64,000 nt of DNA. It comes from Vibrio sp. HA2012. GTDB lineage: Bacteria; Pseudomonadota; Gammaproteobacteria; Enterobacterales; Vibrionaceae. Below are positions 1 to 8,927 of this stretch, piece by piece; the first letter of the stretch is position 1; each line of letters starts with the position of its first letter. The stretch lies in assembly GCF_002812955.1 (NCBI RefSeq), contig NZ_PFXK01000001.1, positions 124,001 to 188,000 on the forward strand, read 5' to 3'. The notes under the pieces were generated by a model. The model did no database searches, was not told the DNA's origin, and worked only from the letters and a program-made list of their open reading frames with translations. The translations under genes and the position numbers were made by a program.

Positions 1-154
1 AGCGCAGGGATTCTGGGCAACGGCCATTCGTCCGCCGACCGTTGCCCCGGGTCGTTCGCGGATCCGGATCACGCTGACGGCGGCTCATACCCGGGAGCAG
101 GTGACACAACTGACGACTGCCATCATGCAGGTGATGGAGAAACATTATGCTTGA
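1..154 (+). CDS. bioF: 8-amino-7-oxononanoate synthase, C-terminal end (partial)
   Basis: The reading frame from base 2 is open and ends with TGA at 152-154. It encodes about 50 residues, including a segment reading [20 protein letters not shown], which is the typical small C-terminal domain ending of the PLP-dependent alpha-oxoamine synthase BioF (condensation of pimeloyl-ACP/CoA with alanine in biotin synthesis). The stop overlaps the bioC start by 8 bases (ATGCTTGA), indicating translational coupling. The rest of the gene lies left of the window. Identification rests on this short segment plus the bioC-bioD context. Confidence 0.85.
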   Translation, partial: AQGFWATAIRPPTVAPGRSRIRITLTAAHTREQVTQLTTAIMQVMEKHYA

Positions 155-956
155 TCAGGCTCTGGCGGGATATAAAACCGATGCTTTCTGCCCGAAAGCC
201 GCAATAGCTGAGGCATTTGGTAAAGCCGCACAACACTATGATCAACACGCGCAGTTTCAGCGTGATGTCGGGACACTGCTGCTGGCGATGTTACCGCAGA
301 CACTGGAGGGGCTAAAGGTACTGGATATCGGTTGCGGAACCGGTTATTTCTCGCAACAGCTTGCTGAACGCGGAGCAAGGGTAACGGCTGCCGATTTGTC
401 ACCGGCGATGCTGAAGGAGGCGAGAAACCGGTGTGGTCACTGTATTCAGGATTACCGACAGGCCGATGCCGAGTCGCTGCCGTTTCCGGATCAGACGTTT
501 GATCTGGTTTTTTCCAGTCTGGCACTGCAGTGGTGTCATGATTTAGCGGTCCCTCTGCGGGAGCTGCGGCGGGTAACTCGCTCCGGCGGACGGATCCTTT
601 TCTCGATTCTGATGGACGGTTCTCTGGAAGAACTGAAACAGGCATGGGCGAAAATTGATACACATCAACACGTTAATCAGTTTCTTTCCCGTAAGGAGAT
701 AAATATTGCGTTAGCGCAATCTAGCTCTGACAAGCATCACTTAGACTTGCGTGCTATCAGAGTCTGGTACTCATCGGCATTTGAGCTGATGCGGGATCTG
801 AAAGGGATAGGAGCCAATTATGTCAATGGGCGTTCACACGGCTTGACCGGAAGACGTGCGCTGTTGAATGTTGAGCATGAGTACCAGCGGTTTAAAAACA
901 ACATGGGGTTATTACCCGCAACTTATCAGGTTTGTTTAGGGGCAATCGAATTATGA
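147..956 (+). CDS. bioC: Malonyl-ACP O-methyltransferase
   Basis: This is a SAM-dependent methyltransferase that methylates malonyl-ACP so that fatty acid synthesis can build the pimeloyl moiety of biotin. The 269-residue product shows the class I motif [12 protein letters not shown] at about residues 58-68, the acidic end of strand 2 (AADLSPAML), and a post-motif [10 protein letters not shown] typical of BioC. Its length is normal for the family. The start overlaps bioF and the stop overlaps bioD (ATGA), so the three genes form one tightly packed operon. Family assignment is established by the combined motif and context; the protein is presumably cytoplasmic. Confidence 0.93.
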   Translation: MLDQALAGYKTDAFCPKAAIAEAFGKAAQHYDQHAQFQRDVGTLLLAMLPQTLEGLKVLDIGCGTGYFSQQLAERGARVTAADLSPAMLKEARNRCGHCIQDYRQADAESLPFPDQTFDLVFSSLALQWCHDLAVPLRELRRVTRSGGRILFSILMDGSLEELKQAWAKIDTHQHVNQFLSRKEINIALAQSSSDKHHLDLRAIRVWYSSAFELMRDLKGIGANYVNGRSHGLTGRRALLNVEHEYQRFKNNMGLLPATYQVCLGAIEL

Positions 957-1636
957 TTAAGGCTTTTTTTATTGCTGGCACCGATACCGAGGTTGGGAAG
1001 ACCGTTGTATCGAAAGCGATATTACAGGCACTGGCAGCACGGGAGTTGTCAACCATTGGCTATAAACCGGTGGCTGCCGGGTGCAAAGAAACGGAACAGG
1101 GCATGTGCAATTCCGATGCGCTGCATCTGCAGCAGGCGGCAACCTGTGACATTCCTTACGCTGATGTGAATCCGTATGCGTTGCTGCTGCCCACCTCTCC
1201 GCATATTGCGGCCCGGGAAGAGGGGGTGGAGATTGATTTTTCACTGCTGAGCCGGAAGCTGGCAGAGCACAAACAGAATGCTGATGTGGTACTGGTAGAG
1301 GGCGCGGGTGGCTGGCGGGTTCCGGTATCAGATACCGAGGGGCTTTCCTCCTGGGTTCAGCAGGAAAAACTGCCGGTTATTCTGGTGGTCGGCATTAAGC
1401 TCGGTTGTCTGAGCCATGCTCTGTTAACGGCAGAAGCTATCCGCAACGACGGACTGGAACTTGTCGGCTGGGTAGCAAACCGCATTAACCCCGGTACAGA
1501 ACACTATGCGGATATTATCGACACACTGGAGTCGAGGATGCCGGCACCCAAGATGGGTGAAATCCCGTATGTACCCAGCGTAAAACGACGTGATATCGGT
1601 AAATATATTGATATTTCACCAGTTGTGGATGGGTAA
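953..1636 (+). CDS. bioD: ATP-dependent dethiobiotin synthetase
   Basis: BioD closes the ureido ring of dethiobiotin from 7,8-diaminopelargonate, CO2 and ATP, the step before BioB. I place the start at the ATG at 953, which overlaps the bioC stop as ATGA; an upstream in-frame start at 932 lies inside bioC and adds residues not expected in BioD. The 227-residue product begins [18 protein letters not shown], with the extended P-loop GTDTEVGKT at residues 9-17, and carries [12 protein letters not shown], the second conserved BioD motif. It is the last gene of the biotin cluster here. Confidence 0.95.
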   Translation: MIKAFFIAGTDTEVGKTVVSKAILQALAARELSTIGYKPVAAGCKETEQGMCNSDALHLQQAATCDIPYADVNPYALLLPTSPHIAAREEGVEIDFSLLSRKLAEHKQNADVVLVEGAGGWRVPVSDTEGLSSWVQQEKLPVILVVGIKLGCLSHALLTAEAIRNDGLELVGWVANRINPGTEHYADIIDTLESRMPAPKMGEIPYVPSVKRRDIGKYIDISPVVDG

Positions 1637-1900
1637 TCGCTGCATTTCTATATCCTTTTTTAATGAGTTATAACTAGCCTAATGACCAGTAAACGGGTCG
1701 TTAAGTTAGTTATTTCGAAGTGGTAAGGCTCTTGGGAATCAGTCGGTTTGATCAAGAGCCATCTCGACTTGATATTGAAAAAGAAACTTTGAGAAAACGG
1801 AAAAGTTATCATCCAAAAAAAGGGGAGGGTAAGTGTTAAGAAGGAAGCAATAGGCAATGATTGCCAAGTCAGCGTTAGCAATTTTACCTACGAGTTACAA
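1637..1900. other. Intergenic stretch with hairpin and possible coding remnant
   Basis: There is no convincing gene between bioD and the toxin gene. A dyad GGCTCTTG (1727-1734) / CAAGAGCC (1753-1760) with an 18-base loop is visible. It has no T-run after it, so I do not call it a terminator. On the + strand a stretch of about 42 codons ending at a TAA near 1837 (RLLGISRFDQEPSRLDIEKE and a basic tail) is open and protein-like but has no start codon or ribosome site. It may be the tail of a decayed gene; I do not recognise it. Confidence 0.35.
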
Positions 1901-2179
1901 TTAATCGGTCGGGAATTTTTGCTTCTGGTGAAGTACTCGCATGATACGAATGATGGAGCCTTCTACCCAGTAAGAAACAACCATGGAGATCTCCGGAATC
2001 ACTAGGAGACGTCCTCGAACTCCATTACGCTGAACCCCCATTAACGGTTGTTCCAATAAGTTTTCTATCTTTGCTTCAATAAGATTATCGGTTTTTTCGG
2101 CAGCATCAGGGTTAAAATTGTAAAGATACGCATAGATCTTTTCACGATCATTCAGGGACTCTTCTTCCCATAAAATCAT
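1901..2179 (-). CDS. RelE/ParE-superfamily toxin
   Basis: This 92-residue protein has the RelE/ParE layout: an N-terminal helical pair followed by beta strands with GRLLVIPEISMVVSYWVEGS and the closing IIRIMRVLH, where RxLVIPE...Y and R-x-L-H are typical of the family. Toxins of this type either cleave mRNA on the ribosome or inhibit gyrase; which applies cannot be told from sequence. The start ATG (2179-2177) overlaps the antitoxin stop as ATGA, the usual arrangement with antitoxin first. Located between core genes bioD and htpX, it looks like a small mobile insertion. Confidence 0.85.
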   Translation of the reverse strand: MILWEEESLNDREKIYAYLYNFNPDAAEKTDNLIEAKIENLLEQPLMGVQRNGVRGRLLVIPEISMVVSYWVEGSIIRIMRVLHQKQKFPTD

Positions 2180-2460
2180 TGCTTACCCCGGCTACGAATT
2201 TTAGCTTTGCGCTCAGTCATTCGTGATTTGGCTGAGCTGTGATCGACAAAGGTTGCTTTTCCTGAGTCAAATTTATCAAAAGCCAGGTTTACTTGTTCTG
2301 TTAACCAAACGTCATGAGATAATGCTTTACGTTGTTGTTCCGCCAGTTGCTCAGTAAGTTCTCGGCAAGCATCGCTAAGAGTGCGACCTTGGCTCTCAGA
2401 CATTTGTTGGGCTAAGCGTTTTGTTTCTTCATCAACACGAAATTGTATTCTGGTGTCCAT
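2176..2460 (-). CDS. RelB/DinJ-like ribbon-helix-helix antitoxin
   Basis: The 94-residue protein starts MDTRIQFRVDEETKRLAQQ, a ribbon-helix-helix beta strand and helix as in RelB/DinJ and ParD-like antitoxins, followed by a Gln/Lys-rich helical tail that would wrap the toxin. A good ribosome site (GGAGCAACTC) precedes the ATG. It sits upstream of and overlaps the toxin gene. The two are expected to form an autorepressed operon whose promoter lies in 2461-2520; the sequence TGTGCGTACA near 2478-2487 is a near-palindrome that could be an operator. Neutralisation of the neighbour is inferred from gene order and family. Confidence 0.82.
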   Translation of the reverse strand: MDTRIQFRVDEETKRLAQQMSESQGRTLSDACRELTEQLAEQQRKALSHDVWLTEQVNLAFDKFDSGKATFVDHSSAKSRMTERKAKIRSRGKQ

Positions 2461-2648
2461 GAGTTGCTCCTAAATAAGTGTGCGTACAAATGTTAGCACT
2501 GGTAATAGATAAAGGCAACTAACCGAAGGTCTGACTGACGAGTCGGCATGATCTCTTCAGAACAATTGTTTCAAATTGTTATTACCCTCTTGTATTCCTC
2601 ATTCCAGCCTATATTTTAAGGGTATAGCGTTCTGGAGGAAAAACGATA

Positions 2649-3512
2649 ATGAAACGAATTATGCTCTTCTTGGGAACAAACCTGGCCGTTGTTTTTGTGC
2701 TGAGTATTGTCCTGAATATTATCTATGCAACCACGGGATTACAGCCGGGCAGCCTGAACGGCCTGCTGGTGGTGGCGTTACTGTTCGGTTTTGGCGGTTC
2801 TTTTATTTCACTGTTGCTCTCGAAAAAGATGGCGCTTGCCTCTGTTGGCGGTCAGGTTATTGAGAGTCCGCGTAACGAGACCGAACACTGGCTGCTGGAA
2901 ACCGTTCGCCGGCAGTCGCAAAAGGCCGGTATAGGGATGCCGACAGTAGCAATCTATCATGCGCCGGACATGAATGCGTTTGCCACAGGGGCGAAGCGGG
3001 ATGATTCGCTGGTCGCTGTATCCAGCGGTCTGCTGCATAACATGACCCGTGATGAAGCGGAAGCCGTGCTGGCGCATGAGATCAGTCATATTGCTAATGG
3101 TGATATGGTGACCATGACCCTGCTGCAGGGCGTGGTGAATACCTTTGTGATTTTTCTGTCACGCTTTATTGCCAACATTCTTTCGGCGCGTGATGAGGAA
3201 GAGGGGGGCGGTACCAGCTTTATGGCGTATTTTGCCATCTCCATGTTCCTTGAACTGGTGCTTGGTTTTCTCGCCAGCTTTATCACTATGTGGTACAGCC
3301 GTCGTCGTGAATACTATGCCGATGCCGGAGCAGCAAGTCTGGTCGGTAAGCATAAGATGATAGCGGCTCTTGAACGTCTGAAAATCAGTTATGAACCACA
3401 GCTGGAAGGTTCCATGATGGCATTCGGTATCAATGGTAAAAGTACCATGATGCAACTGCTGATGAGCCATCCGCCACTGGATAAGCGTATTGCTGCGTTA
3501 AGAAATAGTTAG
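2649..3512 (+). CDS. htpX: Membrane-bound zinc metalloprotease HtpX
   Basis: HtpX is an M48-family inner-membrane protease that degrades misfolded membrane proteins alongside FtsH. The 287-residue product has two N-terminal transmembrane segments (about 4-26 and 36-57), the zinc-binding HEISH at residues 143-147, two further hydrophobic segments, and [12 protein letters not shown] (around 220-230), which supplies the third zinc ligand Glu. The ribosome site GGAGGA lies 7-8 bases before ATG. It is a single-gene unit, followed by an inverted repeat that separates it from the convergent ybaM gene. Confidence 0.96.
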   Translation: MKRIMLFLGTNLAVVFVLSIVLNIIYATTGLQPGSLNGLLVVALLFGFGGSFISLLLSKKMALASVGGQVIESPRNETEHWLLETVRRQSQKAGIGMPTVAIYHAPDMNAFATGAKRDDSLVAVSSGLLHNMTRDEAEAVLAHEISHIANGDMVTMTLLQGVVNTFVIFLSRFIANILSARDEEEGGGTSFMAYFAISMFLELVLGFLASFITMWYSRRREYYADAGAASLVGKHKMIAALERLKISYEPQLEGSMMAFGINGKSTMMQLLMSHPPLDKRIAALRNS

Positions 3513-3526
3513 TCTGGCTGAATAAA

Positions 3527-3596
3527 GCTAACCTGCGTCCGTCTCTGTACAGAACACCTGTCCCTGTACAGAACACAGAAACGGACGCGGGTTAGC
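3527..3596. repeat. Inverted repeat enclosing two direct repeats
   Basis: Arms at 3527-3542 (GCTAACCTGCGTCCGT) and 3581-3596 (ACGGACGCGGGTTAGC) pair over 16 positions with a single A/G difference. Between them CTGTACAGAACAC occurs twice, at 3545-3557 and 3564-3576, exactly 19 bases apart. It lies between convergent genes, so it may work as a bidirectional terminator, but there is no clear T-run. Confidence 0.75.
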
Positions 3597-3602
3597 CGGT
3601 AT

Positions 3603-3767
3603 TTACCGCTTCTCTAACTTCCGCTCCAAATCCAGCCTTACCATTTCCAGAGCACTTAACGCTGTCTGCGGATCCACCTCATTACTTTCCAGCAGGTAGA
3701 TCAAATCCACGGCCAGCTTCACCTCTTCCGGGGCATTATCCAGTGTCTGTGCGGGTTTATCTGTCAT
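3603..3767 (-). CDS. ybaM: YbaM-like small protein (DUF2496)
   Basis: This 54-residue ORF reads MTDKPAQTLDNAPEEVKLAV at the start and ends LEMVRLDLERKLEKR. It matches the short, acidic, all-helical YbaM family, which sits next to priC in enteric and Vibrio genomes. No biochemical function is known to me. Its ATG (3767-3765) overlaps the priC stop as ATGA, so it is translationally coupled to priC. The assignment rests on the sequence pattern and the priC neighbour. Confidence 0.85.
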   Translation of the reverse strand: MTDKPAQTLDNAPEEVKLAVDLIYLLESNEVDPQTALSALEMVRLDLERKLEKR

Positions 3768-4315
3768 TGATGTCTTTCCCTGAATGTGATCTGTTTTTCT
3801 AACTTAAGTTTGGCGGCCCGGCAGCGTTCCAGACGCTGTTCGGTTGCAATCAGCGCCTTCTGTGCCTGTTGTTGCTGAAACGGCGGAGCGGTTGCCAGAA
3901 TCTGTTCTTTTTCCCGAACCATATCCATCAGGCGCGTTTCCCACTCCTGATGCTGAGCCAGATCCTGATACAGCAGATTAATCGGCTTCCGGTAATGGCT
4001 GGCATGCTTGATTTCAGTTTTGCGAACCGCCTGAGTGGAGATTTCCCGTTGGATGGCACTGATTTGTGCCAGCAGTTGCTCGGTCAGATACTCTGCACGC
4101 AACGTTGTCAGCAGTCCGCTTTCCTGCTCGCGGAGAATGGTTGTGTAAGTCTTCCGCGCCTCGGCAACGCAGGGAACCAGCAGACGGGACAGACAATGGA
4201 ACAGCCTTTCGTCAAACAGGGGCTGATGATGCTCGCCCCGGCGACGATCCAGTTGTGCCGCCTGCTGTGCCATCTGTTCCAGCTTATCGTCCAGTTGGGT
4301 AAAAGAGGGTGTCAT
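3764..4315 (-). CDS. priC: Primosomal replication protein N'' (PriC)
   Basis: PriC binds single-stranded DNA/SSB at stalled forks and helps reload DnaB in replication restart. The 183-residue protein is almost entirely helical and Gln/Glu/Arg-rich, with the family pattern HQEWETRLMDMVREKE at about 129-144 and a C-terminal helical bundle (QQQQAQKALIATEQRLERC). Length is typical for PriC. It lies directly after the permease gene on the same strand and overlaps ybaM. The family is fast-evolving, so recognition relies on the C-terminal pattern and the ybaM partner. Confidence 0.85.
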   Translation of the reverse strand: MTPSFTQLDDKLEQMAQQAAQLDRRRGEHHQPLFDERLFHCLSRLLVPCVAEARKTYTTILREQESGLLTTLRAEYLTEQLLAQISAIQREISTQAVRKTEIKHASHYRKPINLLYQDLAQHQEWETRLMDMVREKEQILATAPPFQQQQAQKALIATEQRLERCRAAKLKLEKQITFRERHQ

Positions 4316-4336
4316 GGTGTTTGTTCGCCTCAGTGG

Positions 4337-5107
4337 TCAGAACCAGGCATTATAAGCCAGTTTTATTGCCAGTATGCTGACCATGGTAACAAAGACGGGA
4401 CGGATAAACTTTGCACCGAAGCGAATGGCTGAATGAGCACCGGCATAGGCACCTAGCATCATGCAGACTCCCATGGTCAGTCCCAGCACCCAGTTGATAT
4501 GTCCAAGAATGGCAAAGGTCACCAGTGAAGTAAAGTTACTGACGAAGTTCATCGACTTAGACAGCCCGGAAGCCAGCAGAATATTGATCCGGTACAGTGC
4601 CATGCTGCTGACCGCCCAGAAAGCCCCGGTTCCCGGGCCGGCAACACCATCATAAAATCCCAGAGTGAAGCCTTGTCCCCACTGCTTTCGGAACAGCACT
4701 TTCCCCGGTTTGGGCAACACACTGCCCTCCGCATCCGGTGTTTTATGCCAGATGGTATACGCTGCTGAAGCCAGTATCACCAGAGGCAGGGCTTTTTCCA
4801 GCCAGTCGGTGCTGAGGGCATCCACAACCAGCGTACCGGAAACCGCACCGATAAAGGTAGCAACAAAGGAATACTTCCACAGCTCGGGGTTAAACAGCCG
4901 CTTCCGGTAATAAGTAAAAGAGGCGGTAGACGAACCAAAGCTGGCTGCCAGCTTATTGGTTCCCAGAACGATATGCGGAGGCAGACCCAGAGAAAGCAGT
5001 GCCGGAACCGTCAGCATACCTCCGCCACCGGCAATGGCATCGATAAAACCGGCCACAAAGGCCACCAGCGCCAGAATAACCAACATGGTTGGTTCAATAA
5101 ATTCCAT
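4337..5107 (-). CDS. TSUP-family membrane permease (YfcA-like)
   Basis: The 256-residue product is a polytopic membrane protein of the TauE/SafE (TSUP) family, members of which export sulfite, sulfoacetate or other small organosulfur anions. It shows two repeated halves, each beginning with a glycine-rich loop: VAGFIDAIAGGGGMLTVPAL near residues 18-37 and GFYDGVAGPGTGAFW near 150-164, both hallmarks of the family. About eight hydrophobic segments are visible. It lies between dinG and priC on the same strand. The substrate cannot be inferred. Confidence 0.88.
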   Translation of the reverse strand: MEFIEPTMLVILALVAFVAGFIDAIAGGGGMLTVPALLSLGLPPHIVLGTNKLAASFGSSTASFTYYRKRLFNPELWKYSFVATFIGAVSGTLVVDALSTDWLEKALPLVILASAAYTIWHKTPDAEGSVLPKPGKVLFRKQWGQGFTLGFYDGVAGPGTGAFWAVSSMALYRINILLASGLSKSMNFVSNFTSLVTFAILGHINWVLGLTMGVCMMLGAYAGAHSAIRFGAKFIRPVFVTMVSILAIKLAYNAWF

Positions 5108-5128
5108 AGTGTTTCCGAAGTTGTGATC

Positions 5129-7207
5129 TCAATACTCAATAACCCGCTTAAACGGCGGCAGTGAATCCAGCAGCGATTTCCCGTAGCGCTTGGTGACCAG
5201 CCTGCGGTCGAGGATGACGACTCTACCAGAATCCCGCTCGTTACGCAGCAGTCTTCCCACCGACTGGATCAGTTTCTTACTCGCCTCCGGCACCGCGATC
5301 TGCATAAAGGGATTACCGCCCCGGACGGTAATATATTCTGCATGCGCCTGTTCTACCGGTGAGGTCGGAACCGCAAACGGGATCTTGGTGATAATCAGGT
5401 TTTCCAGCAGTTCACCGGGCAGATCCAGTCCTTCCGAGAAACTGCCCGTGCCGAACAGAATGCTGGTCTTTCCGCACTGGATCAGTGTCTTATGCTTATT
5501 CAGAATCTCTGTACGGGAGGCTTCCCCCTGTACCTGCAGAGTCTGGCTTTTTTTAATCAAACCGGCAGACAGTGCCTCGGCCACTTTATTCATCTGCCAG
5601 TAGGAGGCGAACAGAACCAGATTGGCCTGCTTATCTTTTATCAGTTCCGGGAGTTTTTCGATCAGGTAATCGGTAAATTCTTCGGCCTGAGGCTCATACT
5701 TCATTGCCGGAATAATCAGTTCTGCCTGCTGTTGATAATCAAAAGGCGAAGCCAGCGCCAGAAACTGGGTTCCCTGCTCCGGATGCTCACTGACTCCGGC
5801 CTGACGGCAGAAAAAACTGAACGAATTCAGTGCACGCATCGTTGCTGAGGTCAGTACTGCCCCGCAGCATTTACTCCAGAGCTGTTGATCCAACTGCCAG
5901 CCAATCTCCAGCGGGGAGACGCTGACGATAAAATCGTCTTCCCGTTCGGGATTGATTTCCAGCCAGCGGGCAAGGGGAGCGCCTTTTTCCCGTGTTGGCT
6001 CAGCCATTAATGCCCAGACTTTTGCCAGATTCTCCAGCCGCTGCAGGAAGAACCCGGCCTCGGCCAGTGCCGGTTCGGCCAGATGTTTCGACAGCTCGCC
6101 ATCTTTGAGTCGTTCTGCGATCAGATCGGCGATTTTCCCCAGTGCCTGACAGGCTTTGGCGGCCAGTTTTTTCAGCTCTGCGGATTCCTTTTCCAGCCAT
6201 TGCGGCAGTTCCCCGTGCTCAAAGCGGTATACCTTATCGGTAAAGTACGCCGGGTCGAACTGACGGCCAAGCTGATTCAGTGAGGGGATCAACTGCTGAA
6301 TGCTGTCCTGCAGTTCGTTTCTGAACCGGTTGACCCGGTTTTCATCGGCGAGGGCCGCGAGTTTTGCGGTGTTTTTATTCAGGGTTTCCAGCCATCCGGC
6401 TGCACCTTTCAGGCTGGAAGCGGCAGAAGCATGTTCGCGGGCAACGTGAGGCAGGTGATGCGCCTCATCAAAAATATAAAGGGTGTTTTCTGGTTCCGGC
6501 AGGATCACCCCGCCGCCCAGATCCAGGTCGGCCATCACCAGACTGTGGTTGGCAATAATAATGTCATTTTTGCTGATCTCGGCGCGGGCTTTCTGAAACG
6601 GGCAGCCGCGGTGAGCAGGCAGGCTGTTGTTACAGCTGTGTTTGTCGCTGACGATACTGTTCCACAACTCGTTACGGATAGGTTTGGGCCAGGCATCCCG
6701 GTCGCCGTCCCATGTTCCCTGCATAAGCGAACGGTACAGGGTTTCCAGCAGTTCAATATCCTTTTTCTGTGGTTTGGTGTCAAACATCGCCAGTTGCCCG
6801 CCGTCGGCACCACAGGCGGCCGCCAGTTTTTCTGCGCAGCAGTAACGTCCGCGGCCTTTTGCCAGAATAAAAGAGAAGGGCAGTTCACACAGGCGGCGAA
6901 ACAGGGGCAGATCTTTATTCAGCAGTTGCTCCTGCAGGGCGACAGTCGCCGTGGAGATCACTACTTTGCGGTTGTTCAGTACGGCAAAAGGCACGGTGCC
7001 GATCAGATACGCCAGCGATTTACCGATCCCGGTTCCGGCTTCGGCCACCAGGATGCGGTTTTTTTTGTGGTATTCCCCGGACAGTGTTTTGGCGATTTCT
7101 GCCACTAAATAGTTTTGTGCCCGCCGCGGCACAAAATTATCCAGCTGGTGATGAAGGTTTTTATAACTGCTGTGGATGGCGTGTTGAATATTTGGGCTGA
7201 GCATCAC
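5129..7207 (-). CDS. dinG: ATP-dependent DNA helicase DinG
   Basis: DinG is an SF2, XPD-like 5'-3' helicase that unwinds R-loops and damaged structures. The 692-residue protein has the Walker A AEAGTGIGKS (55-64), cysteines C123/C124, C132, C191 and C201 spaced as for the [4Fe-4S] cluster, the DEAH box (246-249) and, near the end, the motif VI region QSVGRLLRNERDSGR. The size fits DinG proper rather than YoaA. It is transcribed leftward towards the permease gene with a 21-base gap. The 640-base AT-rich region to its right separates it from the divergent porin gene. Confidence 0.95.
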   Translation of the reverse strand: MMLSPNIQHAIHSSYKNLHHQLDNFVPRRAQNYLVAEIAKTLSGEYHKKNRILVAEAGTGIGKSLAYLIGTVPFAVLNNRKVVISTATVALQEQLLNKDLPLFRRLCELPFSFILAKGRGRYCCAEKLAAACGADGGQLAMFDTKPQKKDIELLETLYRSLMQGTWDGDRDAWPKPIRNELWNSIVSDKHSCNNSLPAHRGCPFQKARAEISKNDIIIANHSLVMADLDLGGGVILPEPENTLYIFDEAHHLPHVAREHASAASSLKGAAGWLETLNKNTAKLAALADENRVNRFRNELQDSIQQLIPSLNQLGRQFDPAYFTDKVYRFEHGELPQWLEKESAELKKLAAKACQALGKIADLIAERLKDGELSKHLAEPALAEAGFFLQRLENLAKVWALMAEPTREKGAPLARWLEINPEREDDFIVSVSPLEIGWQLDQQLWSKCCGAVLTSATMRALNSFSFFCRQAGVSEHPEQGTQFLALASPFDYQQQAELIIPAMKYEPQAEEFTDYLIEKLPELIKDKQANLVLFASYWQMNKVAEALSAGLIKKSQTLQVQGEASRTEILNKHKTLIQCGKTSILFGTGSFSEGLDLPGELLENLIITKIPFAVPTSPVEQAHAEYITVRGGNPFMQIAVPEASKKLIQSVGRLLRNERDSGRVVILDRRLVTKRYGKSLLDSLPPFKRVIEY

Positions 7208-7850
7208 ATTTTATTTTGGCCGGAAGTTCGGCGGGCATCTTAGCACAGAGTGGAATATTGCCCAATAACAACAGAAATAGGTGTCCGTGTCAGCGAGCTA
7301 ACACGGGTTTATTACCTGCGTATTACCGCTGGCAGAGCGTGAAATATTTTTTAAATCCGGTACTTCTGGTCAAAAAATAACGGGCGTTCCCGGCTAAAAA
7401 TCTGTTTTTTGAATAGAATTTGATGCATATCACAAAAAAAAAGTGAACGTTTATAAAAAACGTCAATTAGAAAAAGCTTAATGGAGTTAATCTCTGTTAT
7501 TTTTGTTTATGTCGATATAAATCTCTATTTTTATCTCTTAATTATCGCAAGTTGCGACATAAAGCTCCAATTTTGCCCGTGATAAATCTTTCATATTGTG
7601 AGAGGAATTTGCTGTGAAATTGACCCAAAAAACAGATAAAACAATGTAACACTTTGATTTTGATGAATTTATGTTTTTTTGCTTTTATTTATTTAGATGT
7701 TTGACATGCACCGGAAACTTTTGCAATCTAGGTTTCGAAATTTAGTGGCGGTGACGTTTCGCTTATTCAGTGACTTGTCATCATCAATAAAACAAAAAAA
7801 GGGAACCGAAAAGGATTTCCCAACTTTCTAAGAAAAGGCAGTGGATTATT
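7208..7850. promoter_or_regulatory. Long AT-rich regulatory region upstream of the porin gene
   Basis: This region has no gene. A dyad CCGTGT...ACACGG is seen near 7284-7305. From about 7330 to 7690 the sequence is very AT-rich, with runs of A and T. A plausible sigma-70 promoter is TTGACA at 7701-7706, a 17-base spacer, and a weak CAATCT -10 at 7724-7729, leaving about a 120-base leader. A weak -10 with an AT-rich upstream region would fit an activator-dependent promoter; ToxR control is known for Vibrio OmpU-type porins, but no binding site is proved here. Confidence 0.5.
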
Positions 7851-8861
7851 ATGAAAAAGACTCTAATCGCTCTATCAGTACTAGTAGCAGCTGGTTCTGT
7901 TAACGCAGCAACAACCGTTTACGAAAATGACGGTGTTAAAGTTGGTGTTCACGGTGAAATCGCAATTCATTACGAACAAGCAGAAGGTACTGACAAAGAT
8001 GCAGCAATCATTATCGATGATGCTGACTTCGGCTTTGACGCAGAATCTGCTATCAACGAAGATATGGCGGTAATCGCTTCTATCGACGTTAAAGGTGGCG
8101 AAGATGCTGCTGATAACGAAACCTTTACATATGATGATGTATGGGTTGGTGTGAAAACTGGCGCTGTAACAGCAAAAGTTGGTAAACAAGTAACTCTTAT
8201 CGATGACTTCGGTCTGTCAAACGATCAGGCTTTCGGTCTGAAGACCGCTGAAGATCTTGCAGAGGATGCTTTCACTGCGAAAGAAACTGAAGTTGTGCGT
8301 GTAAACTACGATTCTGGTGAAATGTTCTACGGTGCATTTGATGTGGTACTGAAATCAAATGGTACTGATGAACAAACTAGTGCTGCTGCTGCTGCTGCTG
8401 CTGATGAAGATGCTACTCAGTATGACCTGATGGCGGGTGTTCGTTTTGGTGATGCAGATATTGCACTGACTTACTCTGATTCAAATGAAATTGCTGGCGA
8501 TGATACAGACGGTACTTTCATCGGTGTGAAAGGTGCTTATACTCTGGGTGATGTAGTACTGTCTGCAGTATATACAAACGCAGATGTTGAAGACCTTGAT
8601 ATCACTTCATACGGTGCAAACATTCAGTACACTATGGACAAGTTTGGCTTTAACTTCGGTATGGTTAACTCTGACCTGAACGATGAAGCTGAAGCTTATG
8701 CTGTAGCAAATGGCAAAGCATACAACGAAGATTACTCTGAGTACTATGCAAACGTAACTTACGCAGTGGCTAAAAATGCAACTGTATTCTTCGAAGTTCA
8801 GGATTCTGACGTAGAAGATATGGACATGGGCTACGCTGCAGGTCTGAAAGTTAAGTTCTAA
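7851..8861 (+). CDS. OmpU-type general outer-membrane porin
   Basis: The 336-residue product has a clear signal peptide (MKKTLIALSVLVAAGSVNA, cleavage after about residue 19) and a mature part rich in Gly, Asp, Tyr and alternating hydrophobic residues, ending in VKF, the aromatic C-terminal signature recognised by the BAM complex. It begins VYENDGVKVGVHGEIAIHYE, the first strand typical of gram-negative trimeric porins. The mature protein is very acidic. An external loop carries a poly-Ala tract encoded by a pure GCT repeat. The gene is followed by a strong terminator and is probably monocistronic and highly expressed. The exact orthologue (OmpU, OmpL or other) is not resolved. Confidence 0.88.
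   Translation: MKKTLIALSVLVAAGSVNAATTVYENDGVKVGVHGEIAIHYEQAEGTDKDAAIIIDDADFGFDAESAINEDMAVIASIDVKGGEDAADNETFTYDDVWVGVKTGAVTAKVGKQVTLIDDFGLSNDQAFGLKTAEDLAEDAFTAKETEVVRVNYDSGEMFYGAFDVVLKSNGTDEQTSAAAAAAADEDATQYDLMAGVRFGDADIALTYSDSNEIAGDDTDGTFIGVKGAYTLGDVVLSAVYTNADVEDLDITSYGANIQYTMDKFGFNFGMVNSDLNDEAEAYAVANGKAYNEDYSEYYANVTYAVAKNATVFFEVQDSDVEDMDMGYAAGLKVKF
8382..8402 (+). repeat. (GCT)7 microsatellite inside the porin gene
   Basis: Seven perfect tandem GCT codons encode seven alanines after TDEQTS. Unit-length changes would keep the frame and only alter the length of a probable surface loop. Confidence 0.9.
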
Positions 8862-8884
8862 TTTGAATTTTATTCAGATATAGT

Positions 8885-8910
8885 AAAAAGCCACCGTAGG
8901 GTGGCTTTTT
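8885..8910 (+). terminator. Rho-independent terminator of the porin gene
   Basis: Perfect 11-bp stem AAAAAGCCACC / GGTGGCTTTTT with a GTAG loop and a T-run, starting 23 bases after the porin stop. Confidence 0.95.
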
Positions 8911-8927
8911 GATTTTTCTGGGGAATA

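Noticed and set aside
1660..1881. A 73-codon leftward hydrophobic frame
   Set aside because: No ribosome site or family pattern; it is complementary to a more protein-like + strand frame and to a hairpin.
1637..1900. Integron attC (VCR) site
   Set aside because: The expected GTTRRRY / RYYYAAC ends and internal VCR boxes are not found.
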